Below are positions 1 through 8,147 of a stretch of 64,000 nucleotides of DNA, one piece after another (position 1 is the first letter of the stretch; every line of letters begins with the position of its first letter). The translations under genes were made by a program, and so were the position numbers. The DNA comes from SHZL01 sp963815185 (GTDB lineage: Bacteria > Pseudomonadota > Gammaproteobacteria > Xanthomonadales > SZUA-36). The stretch spans positions 777,845-841,844 of the forward strand of contig CAWFGC010000004.1 in the NCBI GenBank assembly GCA_963815185.1, read 5' to 3'. Under the pieces are notes generated by a model that saw only the letters and a list, made by a program, of their open reading frames with translations, ran no database searches and was not told where the DNA came from.

Positions 1-869
1 ATCAGTTCCTGCAACGCCAGAAAGCCCCACTGATCCGGAAAGGGCTCGAGCGAATCATCCAGAAACACGGTGTTTCCTTCCTGACGGGGGTGATACTGAA
101 GCGGCAGCGCGATCAGGTTGCCGAAACCACCATTCGGCAGGGTATCCTGGTTCGGGAAAAGCCGGTCATAGGATGTCATGCTCAGCTGGTATCGCCTCGC
201 CATGGTTTCCGTGATCAGATAGCTGCCCATTTTCCTGGCCGCCGCAGCCGCTATCGGACTGCTGAAGAAAAACCAGACATGTGCCCCGTTACCCGAACGG
301 GAACGCTCAATGGCGTAAGGCACACCGATACGCTGACAGGTTGTTGTGAAGGCCAGAACATCTTCCCGCCAAGCCTCCTTGTCGAAATCGGCGGCGAGAA
401 ACCAGCACGTCTCGTCCGTGAGCATGGGATAGGCGCCGATGACGTGCCGACCCTGAAGATGATTCAAGATCAAGTCGGCGGTTACCGGCAGAAAGGCTTG
501 ATTGGGGCACACCCCACATTTCACCCGAGGCTTCTCGCATACCCCGCGAACCCATTCGTTTGCACAAGCAGGCGAGTATCCCTTTTTGCCGGTCTTTTGG
601 TTTTGCCACAATATGGGATAAACGTCGTCCCGGCCTCGGAAAAGACGGAGAAAAAGCGTTACTTTCTCTGCCGGTGTTAGGTTTTGCGCCGTAGGGATGT
701 GATCTTTATCGGACAGCTTCTTTGTGATTGCAGTCTCGGAATCAGTTCCTTCAAGTTGATTTCGCAGTGATCGGAGTGTTGTCTCCGCATACACTTTTTG
801 TTCCTGGAGGCAGGCAATTTGCTTTTCGACTTCAGCTATTTGCCTGAGGATGCTGTCGCGATCAGACAT
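1..869 (-). CDS. TOTE-type archaeo-eukaryotic primase domain protein, N-terminal part (runs off the window)
   Basis: Reading the minus strand from the ATG at 867-869 gives 289 uninterrupted residues that continue past base 1. Residues 1-40 look like a short coiled coil. Residues about 98-125 form a four-cysteine zinc-binding cluster (C102, C111, C118, C121, context ACANEWVRGVCEKPRVKCG). Residues 158-164 (LAADFDK) carry the DxD metal motif, and 190-199 (SRSGNGAHVW) match the sGxHxW-type motif of archaeo-eukaryotic primases. This set is typical of the primase domain found at the N-terminus of large helicase/nuclease proteins of the TOTE conflict systems, which are inferred to act against foreign nucleic acids. 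The helicase part would lie left of the window. It is transcribed in the same direction as the AbiE pair to its right. The family call is from motif recognition. Confidence 0.8.
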   Translation of the reverse strand, partial: MSDRDSILRQIAEVEKQIACLQEQKVYAETTLRSLRNQLEGTDSETAITKKLSDKDHIPTAQNLTPAEKVTLFLRLFRGRDDVYPILWQNQKTGKKGYSPACANEWVRGVCEKPRVKCGVCPNQAFLPVTADLILNHLQGRHVIGAYPMLTDETCWFLAADFDKEAWREDVLAFTTTCQRIGVPYAIERSRSGNGAHVWFFFSSPIAAAAARKMGSYLITETMARRYQLSMTSYDRLFPNQDTLPNGGFGNLIALPLQYHPRQEGNTVFLDDSLEPFPDQWGFLALQEL

Positions 870-901
870 CTCTATCTCAATCTCAAGGTCATCTCAGAGG
901 T

Positions 902-1840
902 TCAATGCACTTCCCGGATTTCCCAAGGCCCACCCGGCTGCCAATGCTCCAAGAAGGCACGGCCTTGCCTCAATGCTGTTGTTGGTGGCATGAGGAAGTT
1001 CTCGAGAATTTGGCAAACCTCGTCGAGCGATGGAGAAGTTGACGTAGATAGCAGCGCGCCTTTGCGAAGAAACGCGTCCCATTGCCGGGTCTTCTGGAAG
1101 TCATCGCTAAACTCCGAACCGAGGCTGGATGGTGTTTGCTCGGGTAAAGTGGTTTCGCGACGGGCAAAGGTGTTGTTGATGGCTTCCGACAACGTGGCTC
1201 CGTTGAAATCGAATCGGTGAACCATAACCCAAAGGTCATAGAAATCCTTCATCCGGCTGTTTGTCATGCCCAGGTAGACCAGAGCCTGATACTTTTCCGC
1301 AACGACGGTTTCACGCGGATAAGCACGCAAGAGCGGCGCCGGGGATCCCAGCAAAGTGGGATATTCAACGCGTTCCGGTTCAGGCGTCACGACATCGCCG
1401 AATCCGACGTCGGCCTGAATAGGTATCCGAGCGCCAGCCAGTTCACCGAGTAGCGCCACCCGCATGCCCCCGTATTGCATCACATCGCGAATGCGGTCAA
1501 CCCGCACGCTGTCGGCGTGCAGCACGAGACCATCATCGGCTACGGCCATGTCGCACAGGGTGCGAAAGGTATCGCGCACGGCGTGTTCACTGCTATCGCC
1601 GAATCCGAGAAAATCCACATCTCGGGTCGCACGATATGGCTGGTCGTCCCACAGGGCGAAAAGCATTGCTCCCTTCAAGATGAAGCGATCGCGGTACTCG
1701 GACTGGCTCAGTCGGTACAAGAGACGTTCCAGTGCGTAGCGTGTCAGGATCAGTTGAAAATCCTCACCCCGTCGTTTTGCCAGTTGCAGCAACCGGTCGC
1801 GTACCGAAACTGCGGTGTTCTTTCTCCGGTTGCTGGTCAC
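902..1840 (-). CDS. abiEii: AbiEii/AbiGii-family nucleotidyltransferase toxin
   Basis: A 312-residue member of the AbiEii (DUF1814) nucleotidyltransferase family, the toxin half of type IV toxin-antitoxin/abortive-infection systems. The nucleotidyltransferase motifs are visible: LKGAML at residues 55-60, then RATRDVDFLGFG with the metal-binding pair D74/D76, and a later helix with AEKYQAL and NSRMKDFYDL typical of this clade. Its start ATG overlaps the stop of the upstream antitoxin gene by four bases (1837-1840), so the two are translationally coupled. Known relatives inhibit growth by modifying RNA or another target; the substrate here is not known. It is closely similar in layout to the toxin at 8140-9015. 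Confidence 0.9.
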   Translation of the reverse strand: MTSNRRKNTAVSVRDRLLQLAKRRGEDFQLILTRYALERLLYRLSQSEYRDRFILKGAMLFALWDDQPYRATRDVDFLGFGDSSEHAVRDTFRTLCDMAVADDGLVLHADSVRVDRIRDVMQYGGMRVALLGELAGARIPIQADVGFGDVVTPEPERVEYPTLLGSPAPLLRAYPRETVVAEKYQALVYLGMTNSRMKDFYDLWVMVHRFDFNGATLSEAINNTFARRETTLPEQTPSSLGSEFSDDFQKTRQWDAFLRKGALLSTSTSPSLDEVCQILENFLMPPTTALRQGRAFLEHWQPGGPWEIREVH

Positions 1841-2454
1841 GTTGCTATCGATTCCAGATAAGGCCTCATGACGTTATGCACGCGGCAAACCTTGGCGTAC
1901 GTCCAGAGATCATCCATGGTGCAGCGCCGCGAACGCCAGCTTTCCCTTAGCGCTTCAATGGCAACGTCCAGTCCGATCTTGTTTCGATACTTAAAACAAT
2001 CCGCTACAGTCTTCGCCGGGTTGAATACGGGGATCGTTACTCCTTCGATCTGATGTTTCTCGACGCCGGCGCCGAGAGCAGTCGAAGAGAAATGGACTAT
2101 GCGTAGTGGCGGATAGTCCACGAGTGGCCGCCAGGCCTTCTCGCCGATGGCTAGCCACACTTCAAAGGGCGCCTGTGTAGTAAGTTCGTGAAATCGAAGG
2201 GCGGAAAGCAGACAAACCACACCTTTGGGCACACGCTTGCAGGCCTCTGCCAGAGAGCGGTGTTCCGAAACCTTGCTTTCTGGCAGTACGTAAAGTCCTC
2301 TGCCAATCCGTTGTAGCTTGCCGGCAGCCTGTAGCCGGCTGAGATACGTTCGAGGAATGCCATGGGCATCCAGGTCGCGCGGACGCAGAACACCCGCTTC
2401 GCTTACCAGATCCAGAATTTTGTCCGCATGTGTCGTGTGAGTAGCCATTGACAA
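1837..2454 (-). CDS. abiEi: AbiEi-family antitoxin/autorepressor
   Basis: A 205-residue AbiEi-family protein. Residues about 5-60 form a winged helix-turn-helix (GVLRPRDLDAHGIPRTYLSR), followed by the family hallmark ACKRVPKGVVCLLSALRFH and the C-terminal domain with NPAKTVADCFKYRNKIGLDVA. Family members bind inverted repeats in their own promoter and neutralise the nucleotidyltransferase toxin encoded next. Two ATGs (2452 and 2446) are possible starts. A palindrome lies directly upstream at 2455-2470, consistent with autoregulation. The gene is first in a two-gene operon with the toxin at 902-1840, with an ATGA overlap. Confidence 0.9.
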   Translation of the reverse strand: MSMATHTTHADKILDLVSEAGVLRPRDLDAHGIPRTYLSRLQAAGKLQRIGRGLYVLPESKVSEHRSLAEACKRVPKGVVCLLSALRFHELTTQAPFEVWLAIGEKAWRPLVDYPPLRIVHFSSTALGAGVEKHQIEGVTIPVFNPAKTVADCFKYRNKIGLDVAIEALRESWRSRRCTMDDLWTYAKVCRVHNVMRPYLESIAT

Positions 2455-2470
2455 GGTATGTTACATAACC
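2455..2470 (-). promoter_or_regulatory. candidate AbiEi operator palindrome
   Basis: The plus-strand sequence ggtatgttacataacc contains TATGT and ACATA arms around one central base, with further G/C matches outside. It abuts the start of the antitoxin gene at 2454. AbiEi proteins are known to repress their operons through inverted repeats; use of this site is an inference. Confidence 0.5.
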
Positions 2471-2579
2471 TAGGGGAATAATAACAAGTCCCAAGGACTA
2501 GTAACTCACAGATTCCACTCGCAGACCCCAGCCACGCTGGACCGGGACGACTGCATTCCTGCTTGCTGTTGAGTGCCGG

Positions 2580-2732
2580 TAGACACGATCTGGACTCGAT
2601 GCCTTTGTAAGCCATTGAAATGCTGAGAAACACCGAAGGTTCGCAAATCGGCAGGATTGCCGATTTGGACGCCGAAGGCGCCCGCAGGGCGAGGGCCATG
2701 GATGGTCCGAGTCAATCCCTCCCTCTCCGCCA
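2580..2732 (+). repeat. att-type direct repeat 1 (tRNA-Ser 3' end), interrupted by a 70-bp insertion
   Basis: This copy begins with the arm TAGACACGATCTGGAC and ends with the tRNA acceptor/CCA end ctccctctccgcca. The T-loop region is split: GGTTCG ends at 2643 and AATCCCT resumes at 2714, with exactly 70 bases between. An AT-rich tail (aaaaaacaataag) and the motif ACCCTCGGTACGG at 2772-2784 follow. It marks the boundary between the TOTE/AbiE element on the left and the TacAT/SWIM element on the right. Confidence 0.8.
2644..2713 (+). mobile_element. 70-bp hairpin-rich insertion within att repeat 1
   Basis: These 70 bases are absent from the other copies of the repeat. They begin with the perfect inverted repeat CAAATCGGCA...TGCCGATTTG (4-base loop), continue with GCC/GGC-rich pairing around base 2680, and end with GGGCCAT...ATGGTCC (one G-T type mismatch). 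The layout resembles REP-like or other non-coding palindromic elements. No coding capacity is seen. Confidence 0.6.
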
Positions 2733-2971
2733 ATTTTATTTAAAAAACAATAAGATAGACTTTCTTGAAAAACCCTCGGTACGGTTGAACTGTTGAATCT
2801 AAAAACCTCAATAAAATCAGCAAGTTAGTTTCTTCTCCATGGCCGGATGTGATCGTTTTTGACAGCCGGTTAGACACGATTTAGGACACGATTTCCAGTC
2901 AGTTCCAACGGAAGGCTGCCGAACCATGGATGCAAAGAACTTGATCAAGCCCTATCATCTGTTTCCGAGTC
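2733..2971. other. left arm of the second integrated element (gene-free)
   Basis: No gene is supported here. The region holds the AT-rich tail after att repeat 1, the motif ACCCTCGGTACGG (2772-2784, the inverse of the ACCGAGGGT in the tRNA T-arm of repeat 2) and a pair of direct repeats TAGACACGATTT and AGGACACGATTT (2871-2895). A similar pair lies at 7384-7406 after repeat 2. They resemble arm-type integrase binding sites. A 24-codon ORF (2925-2999) overlaps the next gene start and is not supported. Confidence 0.5.
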
Positions 2972-4012
2972 ATGAAGCCCCCTGCCTTACCCCCAAGTGA
3001 TCGCGAAGCCATGCTGCGGCGGGCGATCATTCGCGCCATGCCGGATTACTACTCCTGGCCGGAGAGTGAACGGGAGCGATATCGGCTGAATCTCCCCAAG
3101 CGACAGGACTTCTTGATCCGCCAGGCGCTGCTCGGCTCCCTTTTTGGAATCGGGGTGAACACCGAGGCGGAATTGGACGCCGTCCTAAAGGGGTTCGACG
3201 ATGAACACTATTTGCTGCTGAACAGCACGCTCTTGCAGTTTCAGGGCATTGGCGAAAACAACTTCTATCTGAACGAGTGTCTGGCGGACGGCGTTTCGCT
3301 GCTCGATTTTGAGACGCTCGGAGACTATGCCCGGGACGACCATGAGTTCCAGCAGCAGGCGCGGAAAAAGGAGGACCCCGCGTACGAGATCCGGCCTTAT
3401 CAAGGAGATCTTCACCCGTGCTGGGCGCGGCTGAATATTGACGGCGAATTCCACTACGCCACGCTCGTCTCGCTGGCGAGACACCTGCTGGACACGCTCG
3501 ACGAGACGGGGTCGGAGCAGATCGAGTCGCTCATCCCGCATCGGTACGTTGAGGGGAAAAACCATGGCAAGCGGGAACCGGGCGGAACGGTATGGGATCT
3601 CCGAGTGGAAGCCAGCGGCATGGAATCGCAGTTGGAGGAGCTACGGCATCGGTACTACGAATACCTACGCGCGGCTCATGAACGCCTGCTCGATCAGTTC
3701 GATGAACAGGCCACGCAAAGAATCTACATCCAGCGCGAAACACAAGGCCTCGAGCCGCATATCCGCTTCATTTTCTCCGACAAGAGCGCGCTGGATGTGG
3801 TGCGATTCCGGCACTTCTTCAGTGACTGTCGGCGTATTGCCGGCGATATCACAGAGCTTGCCGCAGTCATCGAGCAGGAGAAACAGGCGGCAGTGGAATT
3901 CCTGCAAACGCAGTACCGGGACATACAGCAGAACTTCGATCCGTCCGTAGTGCCGCTCCGCAAGAAAAGAAAGATCGTGCTGGCGGATGGCGCTTTGGAT
4001 GATTTATCGTAG
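2972..4012 (+). CDS. protein of unknown function, 346 aa
   Basis: A 346-residue soluble protein that I do not recognise. It is highly charged, has no signal peptide or membrane segment, and is rich in predicted helix. Residues about 215-250 and 295-330 have heptad-like leucine spacing that could form coiled coils. The C-terminus is basic (PLRKKRKIVLADG). It is the only plus-strand gene in its element and lies between att repeat 1 and a TacAT/SWIM operon on the other strand. Codon use is similar to its neighbours. Accessory position suggests a defence or mobility role, but nothing in the sequence shows one. The ATG at 2972 is the first in frame; no strong ribosome binding site is seen. Confidence 0.6.
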   Translation: MKPPALPPSDREAMLRRAIIRAMPDYYSWPESERERYRLNLPKRQDFLIRQALLGSLFGIGVNTEAELDAVLKGFDDEHYLLLNSTLLQFQGIGENNFYLNECLADGVSLLDFETLGDYARDDHEFQQQARKKEDPAYEIRPYQGDLHPCWARLNIDGEFHYATLVSLARHLLDTLDETGSEQIESLIPHRYVEGKNHGKREPGGTVWDLRVEASGMESQLEELRHRYYEYLRAAHERLLDQFDEQATQRIYIQRETQGLEPHIRFIFSDKSALDVVRFRHFFSDCRRIAGDITELAAVIEQEKQAAVEFLQTQYRDIQQNFDPSVVPLRKKRKIVLADGALDDLS

Positions 4013-4046
4013 TCCGATTGCCTCGCACCCTTGACGATTCCTCTGA

Positions 4047-4160
4047 TCAATCAACCAAGGCAGTGACGGAGTCCGGGGAAAGAAACAGTTTCAGCGGTTG
4101 ACTGGGGTCGGGGGATGAAGCCGAATTGCCGATAGAACTCGGTGGCCAGGCCATCGGTCC
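4047..4160 (-). pseudogene. remnant of a GNAT toxin C-terminus (frameshifted)
   Basis: The minus strand encodes LATEFYRQFGFIP in one frame and then SPDPSQPLKLFLSPDS followed by a stop (4047-4049) in another. Together they match the C-terminal end of TacT-type GNAT toxins (FYxxFGFIP...PLKLFL). The frame changes near 4105-4115, and the N-terminal acetyl-CoA-binding part is missing. This is a second, decayed GNAT toxin, distinct from the intact one at 6270-6809. Confidence 0.6.
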
Positions 4161-4167
4161 CTGCTGG

Positions 4168-4335
4168 CTACTCCAGCAGAGGTACATTGTCGATTTCCCG
4201 GTATCCCATGGCCCGATGGCCGACAAGCCGTTTTTCGCACATTCTCGCGAGCATCGGTACCTTGCTGTCAACGTAATCGACGATTCGCACTTCGCGTTTG
4301 GTAGGGTGCAGTCGATGCAGGCGCGGCCAAATCAC
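4168..4335 (-). pseudogene. C-terminal fragment of a TOTE-type superfamily 2 helicase
   Basis: A 55-codon open frame on the minus strand encodes RLHRLHPTKREVRIVDYVD and then KVPMLARMCEKRLVGHRAMG before a stop at 4168-4170. This matches the extreme C-terminus of the large helicases that follow TOTE primase domains. The rest of such a gene is absent, because the SWIM gene ends at 4344 just upstream. The fragment is on the same strand as the partial primase gene at 1-869 and may descend from a second copy of that gene. Confidence 0.6.
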
Positions 4336-4343
4336 CAAAGGTG

Positions 4344-6266
4344 TCAGTCAACGAGTTTCTTTTTCGTCAGCGTGTCCAGCACACCCAAGAGCCGTCGCTT
4401 GGCCTTGTGCTCTCTGCGCAACCGGTCGAGCAGTGCGCACCAGTCATCCAGGCGGCGGACCTGGGTGTAGACCTTTTCCATGAGCCGCAGATAGACGGCC
4501 GCTTCTTCATAGGCCTTTGGTTTAACCTGACCGATCAGGCCCTCGACGATTTGTAGCCAGATGCCGAGAGCGAGGTCGGGGTGGGTATGGGCCACGGCCC
4601 GCGCCACTGTCTTGTCTGTCTCGCAGCCCCACCGTTTCGTTTTGCACAGACGCTGGTAGAGGTCGACCACGTCATCAAAACGCTTTTCCATGATGGCGAT
4701 GTCGATGAGCGTGGTGAGGTCCGGAAACCGCGGGTGGCCGCCTTGATTTGTTGGCGGTTCGACCTCTGGAGAGGGCAGCGGCCAGTCGCTACCCTTGCCC
4801 TTGGGTCTGCTGGCGGTCGGACGCTGGCCGGTCTCGAGATAATGAAGGGTTGCGATCCGCACGGCCGGCCAGCATTTTGCCTTCTCGGTCGCCTTGTTCA
4901 GTTCGCGGTAACTCGTACTTGATGGATGGGCAAAGAAGTCTTGTGCGCGATAGGCTGCCACCAGGCCGTGTCGCCTTTGCTTCTGCGCCATTGTCCGCAA
5001 ACGCTCTTGCAGGGCCGACGCGATACCGGGTGCATCGACTGCGGTTCGCTTATAGCCTTGGATGCACCAGTGGCGGGCCCGATCCCGCTCGCCGACCGCC
5101 AGCAGCGCGTCGACCAGCCTCTCGTAGCAGCGGCACGCATCGGCTTCCGCTTCGAGCAGTGGAACGGCCCGCTCCTTCCATCCGGCACGACCATAGGCAT
5201 CGAGTAGCTCGTTCAGAAGCCTGTCACGGCGATAAGTTGCAGAAAAGTTGGCGGTACGTGGTTTGGGCATGGCCTGAAGACGGGTCTCCAGAGTTCCCGC
5301 CACCTCTCGCCAGTGGGCCTGGGTGTAGGCACGTCGATTCAGCAGCTTTTCGGCGGAATCCAGCAGCGAAAACTCATCCTCCAGCATGCGGTTGATCGCC
5401 CACAGCAGTTGCTCAGGCGGCGCCAGGGAGGACCGCGGTAGCGCCGCGATCACTGTTTCCAGGCACGAGGCGATGGCCATGGCGGTTTCCCCCTCGTCAT
5501 CGGACTGTTCGACCTGCGCGTTGCCCTTGTTCCAGAGTTCCGCCCCAAGTTGCAGAACCGCATCGGCATAACCTTGGTCGGCCAGGGCCCGTAGCTGTTC
5601 TTCAACGCGCGAGTAATCAGGCACACTACCTTCGCCGCGCCAGTGTTTGTACCAGGCAGGCTCGGCGGTGAGTTCCCGGATCTCTGATCGCAACGCGCGT
5701 ACGAATTTATCGAACTGGCCGCCGGCAAGCTGTTCGGACTCGATGATGTGCCGCCCGACGTCCGGGAACCGGCCGCTCAGAACGATCACCAGGTCAAGCA
5801 GTTCGTCCCGACTTTTATCGCCAAGAATTTTCCCGACCTTGGCCAGTGCCTTTGTTCCCCGTGGTGTGGCGGCGTGTCCCGGTTCATCGTCCTCCCACTC
5901 GTCGTCTTCGTCCGAGTCACCGAACAATGCCTGGCTGAGAGCGCTGTCCTCATTGAGTATGGGGATCGCCTCCATTTTCTTCACGTATTGCGCGGCCGCC
6001 AGAATCACCGCCACCGCATGCTTGCACGGCCCCCAATCATAGGGGCACGTGCAGAAGTGCTCGAATTCACCTTCTCCGTCCATACGGACAGAAGTGGCAT
6101 ACCGTTCGCTGCCGGTGACCCATGCGACAAGGATGTTGTCTTGAGTGCGGGAAAGCTCGTCGACCTGCTTCACATAGCCCTTGCCCCGATTGAGAATTTT
6201 CCCGCCAGCCCAATCGTGCAAGTCATCGAAGGACAGTTTGAGCAGAATCGTATTGATGAATTTCAC
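4344..6266 (-). CDS. SWIM zinc-finger protein
   Basis: A 640-residue protein with a SWIM zinc finger near the N-terminus: C72-T-C74-(6)-C81-K-H83 fits CxCxnCxH. An acidic linker (DSDEDDEWEDDE, about residue 116) follows, and the remaining 450 residues look like helical repeats of TPR type (for example LADQGYADAVLQLGAELWNKG). SWIM domains bind nucleic acid or protein; the function of these long bacterial versions is not established. It starts with GTG at 6264-6266, three bases after the tacT stop, so translation is probably coupled to the toxin-antitoxin pair upstream. That linkage suggests it is a third component of the module or a passenger kept by it. Confidence 0.8.
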   Translation of the reverse strand: MKFINTILLKLSFDDLHDWAGGKILNRGKGYVKQVDELSRTQDNILVAWVTGSERYATSVRMDGEGEFEHFCTCPYDWGPCKHAVAVILAAAQYVKKMEAIPILNEDSALSQALFGDSDEDDEWEDDEPGHAATPRGTKALAKVGKILGDKSRDELLDLVIVLSGRFPDVGRHIIESEQLAGGQFDKFVRALRSEIRELTAEPAWYKHWRGEGSVPDYSRVEEQLRALADQGYADAVLQLGAELWNKGNAQVEQSDDEGETAMAIASCLETVIAALPRSSLAPPEQLLWAINRMLEDEFSLLDSAEKLLNRRAYTQAHWREVAGTLETRLQAMPKPRTANFSATYRRDRLLNELLDAYGRAGWKERAVPLLEAEADACRCYERLVDALLAVGERDRARHWCIQGYKRTAVDAPGIASALQERLRTMAQKQRRHGLVAAYRAQDFFAHPSSTSYRELNKATEKAKCWPAVRIATLHYLETGQRPTASRPKGKGSDWPLPSPEVEPPTNQGGHPRFPDLTTLIDIAIMEKRFDDVVDLYQRLCKTKRWGCETDKTVARAVAHTHPDLALGIWLQIVEGLIGQVKPKAYEEAAVYLRLMEKVYTQVRRLDDWCALLDRLRREHKAKRRLLGVLDTLTKKKLVD

Positions 6267-6269
6267 TTT

Positions 6270-6809
6270 CTACTCTTTGACCGCGGCGGCGATCCGGCCA
6301 ATGGATATGAACATCGCGACGGGCTCGGGTCGATCGCCAAGAGCGCCACTGGTCAGGTCGATCGGAGTGAAGCCCAAGGAGGAATAAAATGTGACCGCAT
6401 CGGGTTTGGCATCCACGACAACACCGATACAACCGAGGCGATCCCGCATTTCCAGAGCGAGTGTCAGCATCGCACGCAGAAGCAGCCTGCCGATCCCATG
6501 TCCTTGGAAGTGCTCGTCCACTGCCAGTCGGGCTAGGCGCAGGATGGGTAGAGGGTAAGCGGGGAGGCGTCGACGCAGAGTTTTCGCCGGCTTCTCCGCG
6601 ACCACCTCCCCACTGGAGACAGTGACAAACCCTACGATCCGGTCCCCTTGAACGGCCACATAGGTTGTACCAATGTGGTGTCGAAACTGATTTTGGCCGG
6701 CGTAGCGCTGGAAGAAGCGATCGAGGTCGATATTGCCACTGCGAAATCCGGTTCGATCGTCCCGAGGTTCCAGCCGCCGAACGCGAACTTCAAGCTTCGC
6801 GTTGCTCAC
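6270..6809 (-). CDS. tacT: TacT-like GNAT acetyltransferase toxin
   Basis: A 179-residue GNAT acetyltransferase. The acetyl-CoA loop is visible as HFQGHGIGRLLLRAML (Q/RxxGxG/A type) near residue 95, and a C-terminal AVTFYSSLGFTPI strand is typical. TacT-type toxins acetylate the amino group of charged tRNAs and stop translation. The gene overlaps the upstream RHH antitoxin by 20 bases (6790-6809), the usual order for TacAT operons. The SWIM gene starts three bases downstream. Confidence 0.88.
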   Translation of the reverse strand: MSNAKLEVRVRRLEPRDDRTGFRSGNIDLDRFFQRYAGQNQFRHHIGTTYVAVQGDRIVGFVTVSSGEVVAEKPAKTLRRRLPAYPLPILRLARLAVDEHFQGHGIGRLLLRAMLTLALEMRDRLGCIGVVVDAKPDAVTFYSSLGFTPIDLTSGALGDRPEPVAMFISIGRIAAAVKE

Positions 6810-7068
6810 GGAACAGTGCTTTCAGAGCTTTAGTAGGCTGGTCTTCCCGGGTGATGCGGTCGGCGATCTCAGTCATTGCTTCATTGGTCAGCACCAGCCG
6901 GGAGGGAATAATCAAATCCTCCGGGATCTCGCGCAATGCCTGAAGGTGGTGTTGCAGCGCTTCTTCGATCAACCAGGCCTTTTTCACACCGCGGCGCTTC
7001 ACATACGCTTCGACCTCGGCCTTGGTCTCTTCAGAAATAAAGGCGGAAACTTGTGTCGTTGTTGACAT
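6790..7068 (-). CDS. tacA: TacA-like ribbon-helix-helix antitoxin
   Basis: A 92-residue protein with an N-terminal ribbon-helix-helix domain: a short strand (TQVSAFIS), helix (EETKAEVEAYVKRRG) and second helix (VKKAWLIEEALQHHLQAL). The C-terminal half should wrap the GNAT toxin. It is first in the operon tacA-tacT-SWIM. A palindrome and TGTAGA repeats upstream (7084-7128) are the likely operator. The end overlaps the toxin start by 20 bases. Confidence 0.85.
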   Translation of the reverse strand: MSTTTQVSAFISEETKAEVEAYVKRRGVKKAWLIEEALQHHLQALREIPEDLIIPSRLVLTNEAMTEIADRITREDQPTKALKALFREQREA

Positions 7069-7083
7069 GACAGACGAACCTAT

Positions 7084-7128
7084 ACAGTTTTGTAGAATTA
7101 TGTAGAGAATAACATGATTTCATGAAAT
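7084..7128 (-). promoter_or_regulatory. candidate TacA operator region
   Basis: Just upstream of the antitoxin start the plus strand holds TGTAGAATTATGTAGAGAAT (two TGTAGA repeats, 7091-7110) and a perfect 12-base palindrome ATTTCATGAAAT (7117-7128). RHH antitoxins usually repress their own operon from such short repeated sites. Binding here is an inference. Confidence 0.45.
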
Positions 7129-7159
7129 AGCCAAATTTCGGATATTTTTGGGTATCTGT

Positions 7160-7497
<338 letters not shown>

Positions 7498-7512
7498 GTG
7501 TAGAGTCTACAC
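7498..7512 (+). promoter_or_regulatory. candidate AbiEi operator, perfect inverted repeat
   Basis: GTGTAGAGTCTACAC consists of two perfectly complementary 7-base arms around one base. It lies 17 bases before the likely ATG of the antitoxin gene at 7530, the expected place for autoregulation by an AbiEi repressor. Confidence 0.6.
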
Positions 7513-7529
7513 ATCGAGTATTTGTATCA

Positions 7530-8147
7530 ATGAAGAAAAGGCGCACGCAGCGTGAACTGGCCCAGGGCCTTCTCAGGAAACGGGGAATCCTGCGCCTGAT
7601 GGAGCTGCGCGAAGCGGGTGTCACCGCCGTGACGATGAGTCGCATGGAGCGGGCGGGGGAGGTCATCCGCCTGTCGCGCGGGGTCTATCAGCTGCCCGAC
7701 GCCCCGCTGGACCCGAACCACAATCTCGCAGAGGCCGCCAAGCGGGTGCCAAAGGGGGTCGTCTGTCTCGTCTCGGCACTGGCGTTTCATGGTCTGACGG
7801 ATCAACTGCCTGCCAAAGTCTGGATGGCGATCGGGGCGAGGGGCTGGGCACCGCAGCGCGGCGGCACACCCATTCGCATCGTCCGCTTCGCAGACAGCCT
7901 GCTGGAGGAGGGCATTGAGACCCACGTCATCGAAGGGGTTGCGGTCAGAATCTTCGGCGCGGCAAGGACGGTGGCGGATTGCTTCCGGCATCGCGGCAAG
8001 ATCGGTCTCTCCGTCGCAATCGAAGGGCTTCAGGAAGCGTTGAGGCAGCGCCAGGCAACCCCGGCGGAAATCGCTCGCCAGGCTGAAAAGGGCGGGGTTT
8101 CGACGGTAATCAGGCCGTATCTCGAGGCGCTGACCGCCAATGCCTAA
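7530..8147 (+). CDS. abiEi: AbiEi-family antitoxin/autorepressor
   Basis: A 205-residue AbiEi protein when started at the ATG at 7530 (MKKRRTQRELAQGLLRKRG). An in-frame upstream ATG at 7437 exists, but it would place the palindrome 7498-7512 inside the gene and adds residues that do not look like the family. The winged-helix N-terminus is followed by AAKRVPKGVVCLVSALAFHG and ARTVADCFRHRGKIGLSVA, nearly the same as in the protein at 1837-2454. The gene overlaps the downstream toxin by eight bases. It forms the single operon of this att-bounded element. Confidence 0.9.
   Translation: MKKRRTQRELAQGLLRKRGILRLMELREAGVTAVTMSRMERAGEVIRLSRGVYQLPDAPLDPNHNLAEAAKRVPKGVVCLVSALAFHGLTDQLPAKVWMAIGARGWAPQRGGTPIRIVRFADSLLEEGIETHVIEGVAVRIFGAARTVADCFRHRGKIGLSVAIEGLQEALRQRQATPAEIARQAEKGGVSTVIRPYLEALTANA

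Noticed and set aside
2925..2999. 24-codon ORF overlapping the start of the 346-aa gene
   Set aside because: Too short, no ribosome site and no conserved features; could be chance.
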